From contig OZ010571.1 of the NCBI GenBank assembly GCA_963932145.1, positions 112,163,427 to 112,227,426 on the forward strand: a stretch of 64,000 nt of DNA, in the 5' to 3' direction. The DNA comes from Acanthosepion lycidas (Eukaryota > Mollusca > Cephalopoda > Sepiida > Sepiidae). Both the position numbers and the translations under genes were made by a program. This document shows, piece by piece, positions 55,883 through 64,000 of the stretch (positions are counted from its first letter, which is position 1; each line of letters begins with the position of its first letter). The notes below the pieces were generated by a model. That model did not search any database. It had not been told where the DNA came from and was given only the letters and a program-made list of their open reading frames with translations.

Positions 55883-55890
<8 letters not shown>
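55754..55890. repeat. Foldback element H3 with two-part arms
   Basis: Outer arms 55754-55773 and 55871-55890 match 19 of 20. Inner arms 55785-55816 and 55824-55855 match 30 of 32 around a 7-nt loop. The right arm has TGACGATTGCATCCTGCAT + GAAAC, similar to CTGAAGATTGCGCTGTGCAT + GGAAC in H1. The element lies against TA/GA microsatellite (55888-55932). Confidence 0.9.

Positions 55891-55932
<42 letters not shown>
55889..55932. repeat. (TA)n(GA)n microsatellite
   Basis: TA run followed by GA run. Confidence 0.95.
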
Positions 55933-55933
55933 T

Positions 55934-56140
55934 TTATTTCACACAAAACAAGAAGATAAAGTCAAGATGCAGGGAGTTACTGAGTGCGAGGGAATTTGAG
56001 AAATCAAAAAGGGAGTTCCACAAGTGAGAAGCACGAAAGAGGACACTGACAGCATAGAATTTGTTTCCACCTATGCATTTTAAATGTAAACAGATGAGCG
56101 CTTGTCGACAATCTAGTAGTTGGCTTTCATTCATGAAATC
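55934..56140 (-). pseudogene. Jockey/CR1-group LINE, last codons
   Basis: On the - strand: LLDCRQALICLHLKCIGGNK, FYAVSVLFRASHLWNSL and a short tail to a stop at 55934-55936. The FxxRxxxLWNSLP signature of this LINE group places it at the ORF end. Confidence 0.7.
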
Positions 56141-56144
56141 TAGA

Positions 56145-57285
56145 TAACTAATAATACATAAATATTATGAAACCGTCTTAATAAGACAATTATGTAAGTT
56201 TGACACATAATATAGATATGCATTTTTCATTTATTTGTTTTTGTTTTACGGGCTATCAACAATTTATTGCTCATCTGAAGTAGAAATATTTTGGGGATTG
56301 TAAAAAACAAATTTTCGCGACTGAATACTTCAGTAAAAATTTCTTTTGACATAATTATTTTCAGATAAACTCCTCAGTACGAACTCATATTTGGGCAACC
56401 AGTGACTGTGTCATGCTTTTTCTAATGTTTATTTGGGCGTGATTAAACGCAATGAACTCGACTGGAATTTGATCTCAGTTCTGATTTCTGATTCGTTACT
56501 GCTATACATTGTACACCACAGACACTTCCTGTATATAGCATAAGTATACATTGATGGGCACGGAAAATAATCACCAATGCTAAATTGATCACTACACGAA
56601 GAGCAGTACAAAGTCGAGTTGGGTGCAAAAAATAGACGGTAATACAAGTACACCCACAATTGTCATTATCGATTTAAGTAGATTTTGGACACAGAGAATA
56701 GTTGTCAATGCACATGTCACCGAAGATTAACCATTTATAATGGACGCACATAATATACAAAAATGGAAAAGAAGCTCAGAAAATGTAGCCTGATGGACAC
56801 ACCATAACGTAAATACAGCACAATGACAAATAATATATTATGGACATACATAGATACACACACGCATAAGAGTCAGGAGGAAACAAAAGATAAAAAACGG
56901 TGGAAGATAAAAACAGAAGCTAATGGAAATATTAGATAATGAACGTTAGTTATGACGAGAAATGTAATAAGAATATACAAAGAATTTTTAAGATAATATT
57001 TAATAATAAATGCGATGAAATTACTGAAAGGAAGCTTTTAACAAATTGAATGAAGGGGTTTGGCATACATTGAGAGATACTAAAGCAAATAAAGGCCAAA
57101 GAAAAACGAACGATTAACATTGGTAAGTGAGAGTATATACAATAATATTATATAAAAAAGGGACTTTTGGCAGAGATACACAATAAACTTCTAGGACAGA
57201 GAAAGTAAAAGCACGAGTGATTAACGCTGCCTAGAATAAAGAGTAAATAAAAAATAAAGGAAGCAACAGCCAACCTACATAACAT
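56145..57285. other. Unassigned DNA passing into A-rich diverged repeats
   Basis: From about 56690 the A-rich repeat style returns (CACCGAAGATTAACCATTTA at 56718). No coding signal. Confidence 0.45.
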
Positions 57286-57289
57286 ATCT

Positions 57290-57440
57290 TTAATGGCTAT
57301 GTGGTCTAAGATTTGCTACATTATATAGCAAGCTCCCGATCCTAAGATATGCGAGTCTGTTATTCCTTCAAGATTGTGTTCTGGTTTGAATTATATTTTC
57401 TTCAGTATTAAATTGATCACTTTTTATTCTAATGTTCATC
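57290..57440 (+). repeat. tRNA-headed SINE-like repeat, family S7, with head
   Basis: TTTAATGGCTATGTGGTCTA (A-box-like), TTGCTACATTATATAGCAAG, CTCCCGATCCTAAGATATGC and GAGTCTGTTATTCC (decayed B-box). The best-preserved head of the family. Confidence 0.5.
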
Positions 57441-57444
57441 AACC

Positions 57445-58345
57445 AAGAAAAACTATGACGCATTTGGGAAAAGGAAAAGTTCTTTATTTAATGATTACAC
57501 ATTATGTATAACATATAAATTACAATGTTACTTTTTTATCGAACACCCAAAAATAGTTCGAAGCTGCGTTCTTCTTTATGAGGCTGCAACTTCAAACCTT
57601 TTCCAACGGCACATTGTTCATTATTAAGATTCCTGAATTGACAGGCTCGTAAATGGAATCTACATTAAAAGATAACTTCTCATTATTTAACCCATTGCTA
57701 GGGGAAAAGAGATTGATTCATGCTTTTTCCATACGTTTTTAAAAGATTCCTGAATGTACAGAGGAGTAAATAAAATTGACACAGTTAAAACAGAAAAAAG
57801 AAAGAAAAACAGGGCGTCTACAGGGATAGACACTACAATATAACATTTAAGTAAAAATAAATAATGCCGAATTAAAAATAATCATTTAATGTATGCAATT
57901 AGGTAATGCAAACCCCCACTGAGATGTATTACGGCACGTAATTATCATGTTACCCGGTATTATTTTGTTCTTTATAGTAATTAGACATTTAGATTCATAG
58001 CTGATAGTCCCGGTACAAAACCAGTTTTTAATTCAGAATTGTCCTTTTCTTTGATTGGTTGAAACGATGTTTAAAGAGCACGGTCAATAATACGATTAAC
58101 TACAAGGTTGATCGAAAACGTACGCCTCCTTAACTTTCCAAGATTATTTGAAGTTCTGAATCCAATCTCAAAGTCTAAGGTATGTAAAGATAGATGTACG
58201 ATAGAAGCAAAATAAAAAGGTAACGCAAAAACATTAGCGAAGGGCACTAAAGATTAAAAATATACGATAGGTATAGACAAGGGATGGAAACAAAATGACA
58301 AACATATTTTATTAATGTTTAATAAATTATGGTGAACGCGCACAA
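57445..58345. other. Unassigned DNA
   Basis: Bases 58010-58065 (AATTCAGAATTGTCCTTTTC TTTGATTGGTT) resemble 10012-10045 and the start of the S3 body, so may be an S3 remnant. CACTAAAGATTAAAAATATACGATAG at 58246-58270 is another A-rich repeat word, here split by my reading into two parts. Confidence 0.4.
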
Positions 58346-58348
58346 AAA

Positions 58349-58349
<1 letters not shown>

Positions 58350-58394
<45 letters not shown>

Positions 58395-58400
58395 CACACA
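58350..58400. repeat. (TA)n microsatellite
   Basis: About 40 bp TA then CATACACACA. Confidence 0.95.
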
Positions 58401-58404
58401 CCAC

Positions 58405-58628
58405 TCATTTTTCTAAATAATTGAAAATTTAAGAGATTTTCATCTTGGAAATTATATTTCGGTGTGTTTTCATGGTGTGTAGCTCTCAACTAACCTTGTA
58501 ACATCTTGAAATTACTGAGGTGGGTATAAAATTACCATTTTCGCAAATAAGTACTGCCGATCGCTTGATGATTGCGTGAGAACTTATGAAAATTTAAATT
58601 TTGGTTAGACACTCTTCACCGGGAAATT

Positions 58629-58669
<41 letters not shown>

Positions 58670-58685
58670 GGAGAACAGTCTCCGA
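58405..58685. other. Unassigned DNA with a (CA)n(TA)n run
   Basis: Microsatellite at 58631-58666. A loose inverted pair ATGAAAATTTAAATTTTGG (58585) / GAAAATTTAAGAGATTTTCA (58424) was noticed. No gene. Confidence 0.45.
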
Positions 58686-58689
58686 CCAA

Positions 58690-58870
58690 ACTTAAAATAT
58701 ATATGGAGAGAAAACAAACCGTTTTATATAGTGCTCAACGAAAAACAAAATGAATAGTACTTCTACCCACAGTACTAATGTCTTATTCAAGTGAAGACAT
58801 CGTATAGGAAATGAAATATTATAATATTACCTTTAATATTAACAACTCAGATTTCCTTTATATTTATGTT
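58690..58870 (-). repeat. Decayed member of the H1/H2 foldback family
   Basis: On + it reads TAGTGCTCAACG, ACAAAATGAATAGTAC, ATGTCTTATTCAAGTGAAGACAT. This matches the reverse complement of the H2 right side (GAGCACAC, AAATGG, CACCGG, AGTCAAGTG). Only a 7-bp stem (58781-58787 / 58797-58803) remains of the hairpin. Confidence 0.45.
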
Positions 58871-58882
58871 CTCATAACCTGA

Positions 58883-58914
58883 CACACACACACACACACA
58901 ATATATATATATAC
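58883..58914. repeat. (CA)n(TA)n microsatellite
   Basis: CA run followed by TA run. Confidence 0.9.
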
Positions 58915-58919
58915 GCCCT

Positions 58920-59085
58920 ATTTTATAAACATTGTGAATTACATTTTCTGGTCTGTTCATTCGAGAATTTTAAGGAATAAAATTTTGCCTGTAGAAGAGT
59001 TCGCACCTAACTCCCTCTTCGTAAAGGAAACCACCAATTGATAAAGTGTCATCTAATCCGCTCGACAACAGACGGTGCAAAAACT
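58920..59085 (-). repeat. Family S5 SINE, decayed head and good tail
   Basis: On the - strand the tail GGCAAAATTTTATTCC ... AAATTCTCGAATGAACAGACC ends AAAATGTAATTC, like 7975-8035. The head (GTGGTTTCCTTTACGAAGAG region) keeps only a weak B-box. Confidence 0.5.
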
Positions 59086-59089
59086 AATG

Positions 59090-59249
59090 CAGCCGGAGGG
59101 TCGATTTTCTTGAGAATTATTTTCATCGGTCGGTAGATCTGCTTCTCATTCTTTCAAAACTGGGTGTCTCTCCAGACATCTGTAACCTCTAAGGTATAAC
59201 TTTTAAGTAAAAGTATCAGATTAAAAATTAAACGCATTAACGCTATAGG

Positions 59250-59284
<35 letters not shown>

Positions 59285-60055
59285 ACGCTGAAAAGCAACA
59301 ATATTTTCAACATATAGGTCACTTAAACATGGGATTGAGTATCTTGCCCATAGTACTGACTGAAGATTATGGGACTGTTGTATAACTAAGTGATCGTCCA
59401 CATTAAGCGTCAGAAATATTTGAGTATCGATTTTGTATATAAGAAATTGGCACAGAAATACAATAATTATTAATCCATTAAGTGCGGATGACGGAAATTT
59501 CTGGTAATGAATTTTCTGCCTAAATTTCTAATGACGGATCCTGTAACATTTAATGTGATAATGTTGAATGGAGACAATGATATGCAATAGAAAAAAAAAA
59601 AAAAAAAAAACTTTAGTGAAATATCATAGAAGGTAATAGAGAGAAAAAATAGAAAAACAGAAACTAAACTCGCCTGTCTAATTATATATTAACAAGATAG
59701 GACGGACACACAATACGACGTGCTTAGTAGACATAAATCTCTACACACAAATGCCTGTAAAGATTAACAATATATGATAGATGCAAACAATATGCGAGTC
59801 TACAAAAAGAAACATGGAAAAAACGTAGGCAACACATGCAAAAGACAAATAAAGTATGAGGAGATCTGCATAAACACCAACACTGGACATTAATTGCTAT
59901 ACGAGTTACAGGCTATAAGGTAGGATAACTAAAATGGTTGACATGCAAATAATGGCAAACTCCAAAATAGATAACGAGTACAAAGTAGGAATACTTAAAA
60001 AAAAAAAAAAGAGATGAAGTATTGCCGTCAGAATAGGATATATTAAAATAAATAG
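59090..60055. repeat. Unassigned then A-rich diverged repeats
   Basis: (TA)n at 59253-59282. An A run of about 20 at 59590-59610. AAAGATTAACAATATATGAT at 59759-59778 is the best copy of the dispersed A-rich word. Bases 59460-59540 (AATTATTAATCCATTAAGTG CGGATGACGGAAATTTCTGG) are homologous to 45970-46075. No gene. Confidence 0.45.
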
Positions 60056-60057
60056 CA

Positions 60058-60059
<2 letters not shown>

Positions 60060-60106
<47 letters not shown>
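60060..60106. repeat. (TA)n microsatellite
   Basis: About 47 bp of TA. Confidence 0.95.
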
Positions 60107-60110
<4 letters not shown>

Positions 60111-60139
60111 GACTAAGAAATCAATGAAAATTAAATGCA

Positions 60140-60237
60140 TTAGGTTGGAATGAAAGGAAATTTCTCGCGATTTCTAAAAAAAGAAATAAAATATAACAAT
60201 GACTAGTTAGAAATCGCGAGATATTTACTTCCAACCA
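60140..60237. mobile_element. MITE C, mariner-like with different subterminal sequence
   Basis: Left end TTAGGTTGGAATGAAAGGAA followed by TTTCTCGCGATTTCTA. The right end is the inverse: TAGAAATCGCGAGATATTTA + CTTCCAACC. Arms are about 30-36 bp around a 26-bp centre. TTAGGTTGG is shared with the A/B MITEs but not the following TGCAAAAATAA. TA flanks are not preserved. It may belong to another mariner group. Confidence 0.7.
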
Positions 60238-60239
60238 GA

Positions 60240-61875
60240 TATTAAAATCGCAGAATGAAGAAATTCGTGATCGATAGATATAATAGAAAATGAGAAAAAT
60301 GATGGCGAAATAAGCAATAAAAATAAGTTTTTAAGGTCTTTTCATTTTGAAGAAAAATATTTTTTATGAATTTATATTTTTCGCTCACTTTATTATATAT
60401 ATTTATGGTTTTAATGAAAATTGCTTTTCGATTTCTTTTTTAGTTGTTAATTTCAACTTCATGCAAAAATTTAACAATTCTAAAAGAATTAGTCAAAAGT
60501 GAAAATGGACACATGTTAATTTCTGAAAATAATTTACCCCAGAAACTCAAGAAAAGTCGGGTATAATTTAAGCTACTATTTCTATTACTAAAATACACCG
60601 GGGAACAAATTGAACGAATATTTAGAAGAAGCAACAGCAGTAAAAATGATCCGATCTGGTGAATATGAGTTCGCAAGTGAGCAAACAAAAGAGTAGAAGG
60701 GTGAGGTTTCAAGCCTCCACAAATTCACTGCTTTCAAGTGAATTATTGCTATTTGTTTTAGCAGACCCCACCAAAATTGTCCTCTAATTGATAATTTGAT
60801 AAGTAAGCAAAAACGAGCCATGATGAAAATAATTAATAATACACGTCTATGAAAATAATAGGAAATAAAACTATGCAAATGATGATGAATTAAGAAAGCT
60901 ACAACAGTGGATAATAAAACAAGATAGACAATGAAAGAAATAAAATATATGGATAAAAGTCATTATGAGAAATGTAGAGAAAAGGCAATAAATGTTGCCA
61001 AGAAACAAAGACAGTGAAATATGATGACGAAACTATGGCAGCCAAACAATTGGGAAGCTAAAATGAATAGACACGGAGCAAAAACGATGGAAAGAGAATT
61101 CAATTAAAATAGAGAAATAGAAAACACAAAAAGACAGCACACATCGTGGTACAATTCGTCGACAATTAAAACAGACATGAAAGTGAATAAAAATAAAGGC
61201 TGGACACAGTCTACAGAAGAAACAGAAGGGAACAAAAATACAACTAAAAACTACACGCAGTGAACTTTAGAGTAAACAAATATTAGTCAAAGAAAGTTCG
61301 ATATGAATATGAAAGTAAAAATAAATACGAATAGATTATCAGACAGATATTATAATAGATACAAGTGAGTCTAATAAAAATTACAAGAAGATTAGAATGC
61401 TATATAAAAGATCAGGAGGAGCAATAAATCATTGAACGCGAAATTGTTTGAGAAATCGTCATTATTATTTTTCGAAGAATGATTTTTATTCAATTTAAAT
61501 TGTTAATTTTAACGGCACATAAATTATAAAATCCTATTAAGTCAATTAGAAATTTGAATTGAGCTACATCAAGATTCGAAGACCTAACTTGACGAGATAG
61601 CCTACATATGTGTATATATATTTATCTTGATACCTATACTCGATTGGTATAAACAAAACCGAGTATTAGAATAATAGTGCAAATAAAAATATATTTAAAC
61701 AATCTGGTATCTGGGAAAAAAAAATCAGAAAAAAAAAGTGAAAACTAAAAACATCCGAGTAGGTTGAAAAAAAAGAAAAAAAGCCTAACGCCGTAATTCC
61801 TTATGAAAAGAAAAAAAACAATCGAGTAAAATAAGAAAAAAAGTTAAATACAATAAGTAGAGCAGAGTATAAAAA
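60240..61875. other. Unassigned A-rich DNA
   Basis: No gene, RNA or repeat recognised except A-rich words. Strong A bias on + from 60800. Confidence 0.5.
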
Positions 61876-61878
61876 ATC

Positions 61879-61986
61879 CTAGCGGGCCAGGAAATACCTA
61901 CCTAGGTTTTTTTCCTAAATGTATCTTCAGGGCGAACTGAAGATCCATTTCGATGAAACCTAGGTAACTAGTTTCTGGCCCGCTAG
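61879..61986. repeat. Foldback element H4
   Basis: Nested inverted arms share a centre: CTAGCGGGCCAG (61879-61890) / 61975-61986, TACCTAGGTTT (61899-61909) / 61956-61966, ATCTTCAG (61923-61930) / 61937-61944, loop GGCGAA. Between stems are short unpaired bulges. The right side has CTGAAGATCCATTTCGATGA + AAC. Confidence 0.9.
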
Positions 61987-61988
61987 TT

Positions 61989-62006
61989 TATATATATATA
62001 TATATA
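61989..62006. repeat. (TA)n microsatellite
   Basis: Short TA run beside H4. Confidence 0.85.
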
Positions 62007-62009
62007 GTG

Positions 62010-62260
62010 GCAATAAAGTCACTATAAAATTACTTACAGTAACAATTATGACAAACGATTAGTCAACAGCCCAGACATGTGTTAGTAAAATGGTTCTGAT
62101 TAATAACAATAAAATGCTATGGTAAATTAATTAGAGATACTGTTCGTACTGGAAGACAATTGATCAGTGCTTTGCATTTATTATGAGTAACACGATAGTG
62201 ACTTTATTGCCACCCTCTGTGTATACATACACACACAAACATATATTTTATATATATATA
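62010..62260. other. DNA between foldback elements H4 and H5
   Basis: AGTGGCAATAAAGTCACTAT at 62006-62025 and ATAGTGACTTTATTGCCACC at 62194-62213 form an 18-20 bp near-perfect inverted pair enclosing about 170 bp, like terminal repeats. No coding signal inside. Confidence 0.7.
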
Positions 62261-62264
62261 TATA

Positions 62265-62342
62265 TATACCTACGTTTGGTGTGCGACTGAAGTTTCGTTG
62301 GTTAACCAACGAATCTTAAGTCGCCCACCAAACGTAGGTATA
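62265..62342. repeat. Foldback palindrome H5 (78 bp, no loop)
   Basis: Symmetric about 62303.5 (GGTTAACC). TATACCTACGTTTGGTG at the left pairs with the right end, with few mismatches inside. Lies directly after a TA run, as H3 and H4 lie next to one. Confidence 0.9.
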
Positions 62343-62426
62343 TGTGTATTTATTGATATATGTTTCTTAGCTCGGCCTAACCACGTCGAACACTATTATA
62401 CCGACCCCTAAAAATGTTGGCAGTTA

Positions 62427-62505
62427 TTAGGTTGGTGCAAAAATAATGTCGTTTTCTCAATAGTAACATATGTGAGAAAACGACAATATTTTTGCACCAA
62501 CCTAA
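62427..62505 (-). mobile_element. Mariner-type MITE, subfamily A (79 bp)
   Basis: TTAGGTTGGTGCAAAAATAA to ...TTTTTGCACCAACCTAA with TA at 62425-62426 and 62506-62507. The centre CAATAGTAACATATGTG is the reverse complement of that in the other A copies. Confidence 0.95.
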
Positions 62506-62573
62506 TATTTGCTTATACACGCCTGCACGCGCGTATACAGTTGCAAATATCTAGTTATTTAATTTTCCTCTTT

Positions 62574-62576
<3 letters not shown>

Positions 62577-62622
<46 letters not shown>
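62577..62622. repeat. (TA)n microsatellite
   Basis: About 46 bp of TA. Confidence 0.95.
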
Positions 62623-62624
<2 letters not shown>

Positions 62625-62639
62625 AGGGTGGTCATTAAT

Positions 62640-62900
62640 GACGACTGACGAGATACTGCGATTAAGGTTTTTATTCAGTTATTTTTATGTTAGTTTATTT
62701 TCTGGGCATAGTGTCTAAATGCATCCCGACTGTTCTATATATTCGAGAGCTTTCGGCTATTCCACCAAATTCTCTTTCCTTTTTTAAATTTTATTTTTAA
62801 CTGAATATGTATTTTTTAAAACAGTTTTATATTGGAATAAAATGTCAGTGCCAACACTTGAGTTTGAACGTAGATTGCTAGTGAGCAAACGCAGGCGGTC
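62640..62900 (-). repeat. Penelope/LINE-end-like repeat with GCCGAAAGC box
   Basis: On the - strand 62745-62775 reads GGTGGAATAGCCGAAAGCTC then TCGAATATATAGAACAG. It is similar in layout to 22950-23050. No coding sequence was found beside it, so the assignment rests on the short motif only. Confidence 0.35.
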
Positions 62901-62904
62901 CCAT

Positions 62905-64000
62905 TATTCAATGATGTAGACCACGTGACCATAGAGGAAACGCATAAGAAGGAAGTGGCGTGACGTCCAATTGATCGCATTTCTAATCTATCTAAATATC
63001 TGGAGCGCTATTTACTATTCTATTTCCCTATTCAGATCACTATTCTGTGGTTACTTTTCGAGCGAGTATTATCAAGCAAGTACTATTAGTGTGAGTGTTA
63101 TTCGAAGGCGTCTGACACGGCGTTACTTTAGTTCTGCGATCCTAAAATCTCTACTACATTGAACATTAGGAAAGTGACAAAAAGTATTCGTCGGTATTAC
63201 ACGATTTACAGCTTGTGTTCGTTGACATCACAAAAACACGGTCAGCACATATAACAAAAGGATAAGGATAAATGTTCCTATTGAATTTCCTAGATCCAGA
63301 ATTCTTTCTTTTGTTAATTTTGACTAGCGATTAGTTCATCTATATTTAATTAGCTTTTCAGCGATAGTTACACCATGAAAGTCTTAATGTGTATTCTTTA
63401 TTTGATTATTGAGATTTATCTGTTGATGATTTGGTAGATGAAAGCAATTGAATTTAGGAGTAAATGTATTACTGGTTAACAATATATGTCAATAATTAAT
63501 TTAATAATTTAAAATTGAACAGATTTGTCTGTAAAATACGCGCCAATTCAAAAACATAGCTCAATCAGAATTTCTTGGGAATTCAAATAGCTTTCAAAAA
63601 TAACTTATACAGAAAGCAACGTAATCACGAAACTGAGGCAATTCCACAAAGTTTCAGTCATTGATCACTAATACTATGTAAATATAGTAGTTTAACTCTT
63701 CTGAGTGTCTTGGACGATTTATTTTCATAATTGCATATAATCATTCATTTATTTCTAAATAAATGCTTTTAAAAAGAAGTCTAACCATAGAAGAAAAACC
63801 ATAAGACAAAAATTAAAGTGTAAACACTGAAGAATAAGGAAAAGTAATATTACTTTGAACCACTGAAAAATATTGAGAATACCATTGGTGAACCTTGCAA
63901 TCAATAAAGATATCTTGTGGAAAAAGGAAAAAAAAAATACCTGACTTGTAAATATAAAGAGAAAATGATAGCGGAAAACTTCTGGGATACATAATGATTA
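62905..64000. other. Unassigned DNA to the end of the window
   Basis: A 63-codon + open frame at 62971-63162 resembles nothing known. The rest is AT-rich without recognised features. Confidence 0.5.

Noticed and set aside
61923..61960. H4 right side (CTGAAGA...GAAAC) as an active hammerhead ribozyme
   Set aside because: Both boxes are present, but CTGAAGAT is locked in a perfect stem with ATCTTCAG on the left and the segment between the boxes cannot form a good stem II.

Overview
The window looks like an intergenic, repeat-dense stretch of an animal genome, most probably a cephalopod mollusc (octopus-like). This is inferred from its AT-rich base composition, the very many long (TA)n/(CA)n/(GA)n microsatellites, tRNA-headed SINEs (one with the tail layout I associate with squid/octopus SINEs), decayed non-LTR retrotransposons, a Penelope-like element and mariner-type MITEs. 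I see no exon of a conventional cellular gene, no rRNA, no intact tRNA gene, no CRISPR array and no operon. The longest open frames are retroelement remnants or by-products of a purine-rich minisatellite.

Layout. 0-12 kb: unassigned DNA with SINEs of four tRNA-headed families, a LINE 3' fragment at 3.0 kb, one 80-bp mariner MITE at 3.7 kb and a Penelope-like GIY-YIG tail at 7.3-7.8 kb. 12-23 kb: a segment duplicated in direct orientation (12.24 and 21.82 kb), an RTE-like retrotransposon 3' end at 15.5 kb, a probable solo LTR (17454-17811), and a 29-bp, 26-copy minisatellite (18.84-19.77 kb) open in all three forward frames. 23-40 kb: a SINE, a decayed mariner transposase (25969-26745), MITEs at 28.6 and 35.3 kb, and several more RTE-like 3' ends. 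40-52 kb: A-rich, strand-asymmetric diverged repeats, a LINE relic with an intact YADD motif (42.2-43.1 kb), a GATA-like array, a SINE with a 30-A tail, a SINE dimer, a 46-bp satellite with higher-order structure, four mariner MITEs or MITE remnants and two strong foldback hairpins. 52-64 kb: more LINE tails, a GC-richer patch of unknown nature (53.36-53.78 kb), three more foldback elements and two more MITEs.

How the parts relate. Eight MITEs or MITE remnants share the terminal motif TTAGGTTGGTGC, and seven have clear TA target duplications. The mariner transposase relic at 26 kb carries a recognisable version of the same 5' terminus, so a related autonomous element could have mobilised them. 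The MITEs form two palindromic subfamilies (about 80 and about 101 bp). All nine RTE-like 3' fragments lie on the + strand, while three of four fragments of the second LINE group lie on the - strand. The most unusual features are the near-perfect palindromes (MITE subfamily B and the foldbacks at 50.2, 50.4, 55.8, 61.9 and 62.3 kb), which would give long hairpin RNAs if transcribed. All family names come from reading the sequence and general knowledge of the families; no database search was run.
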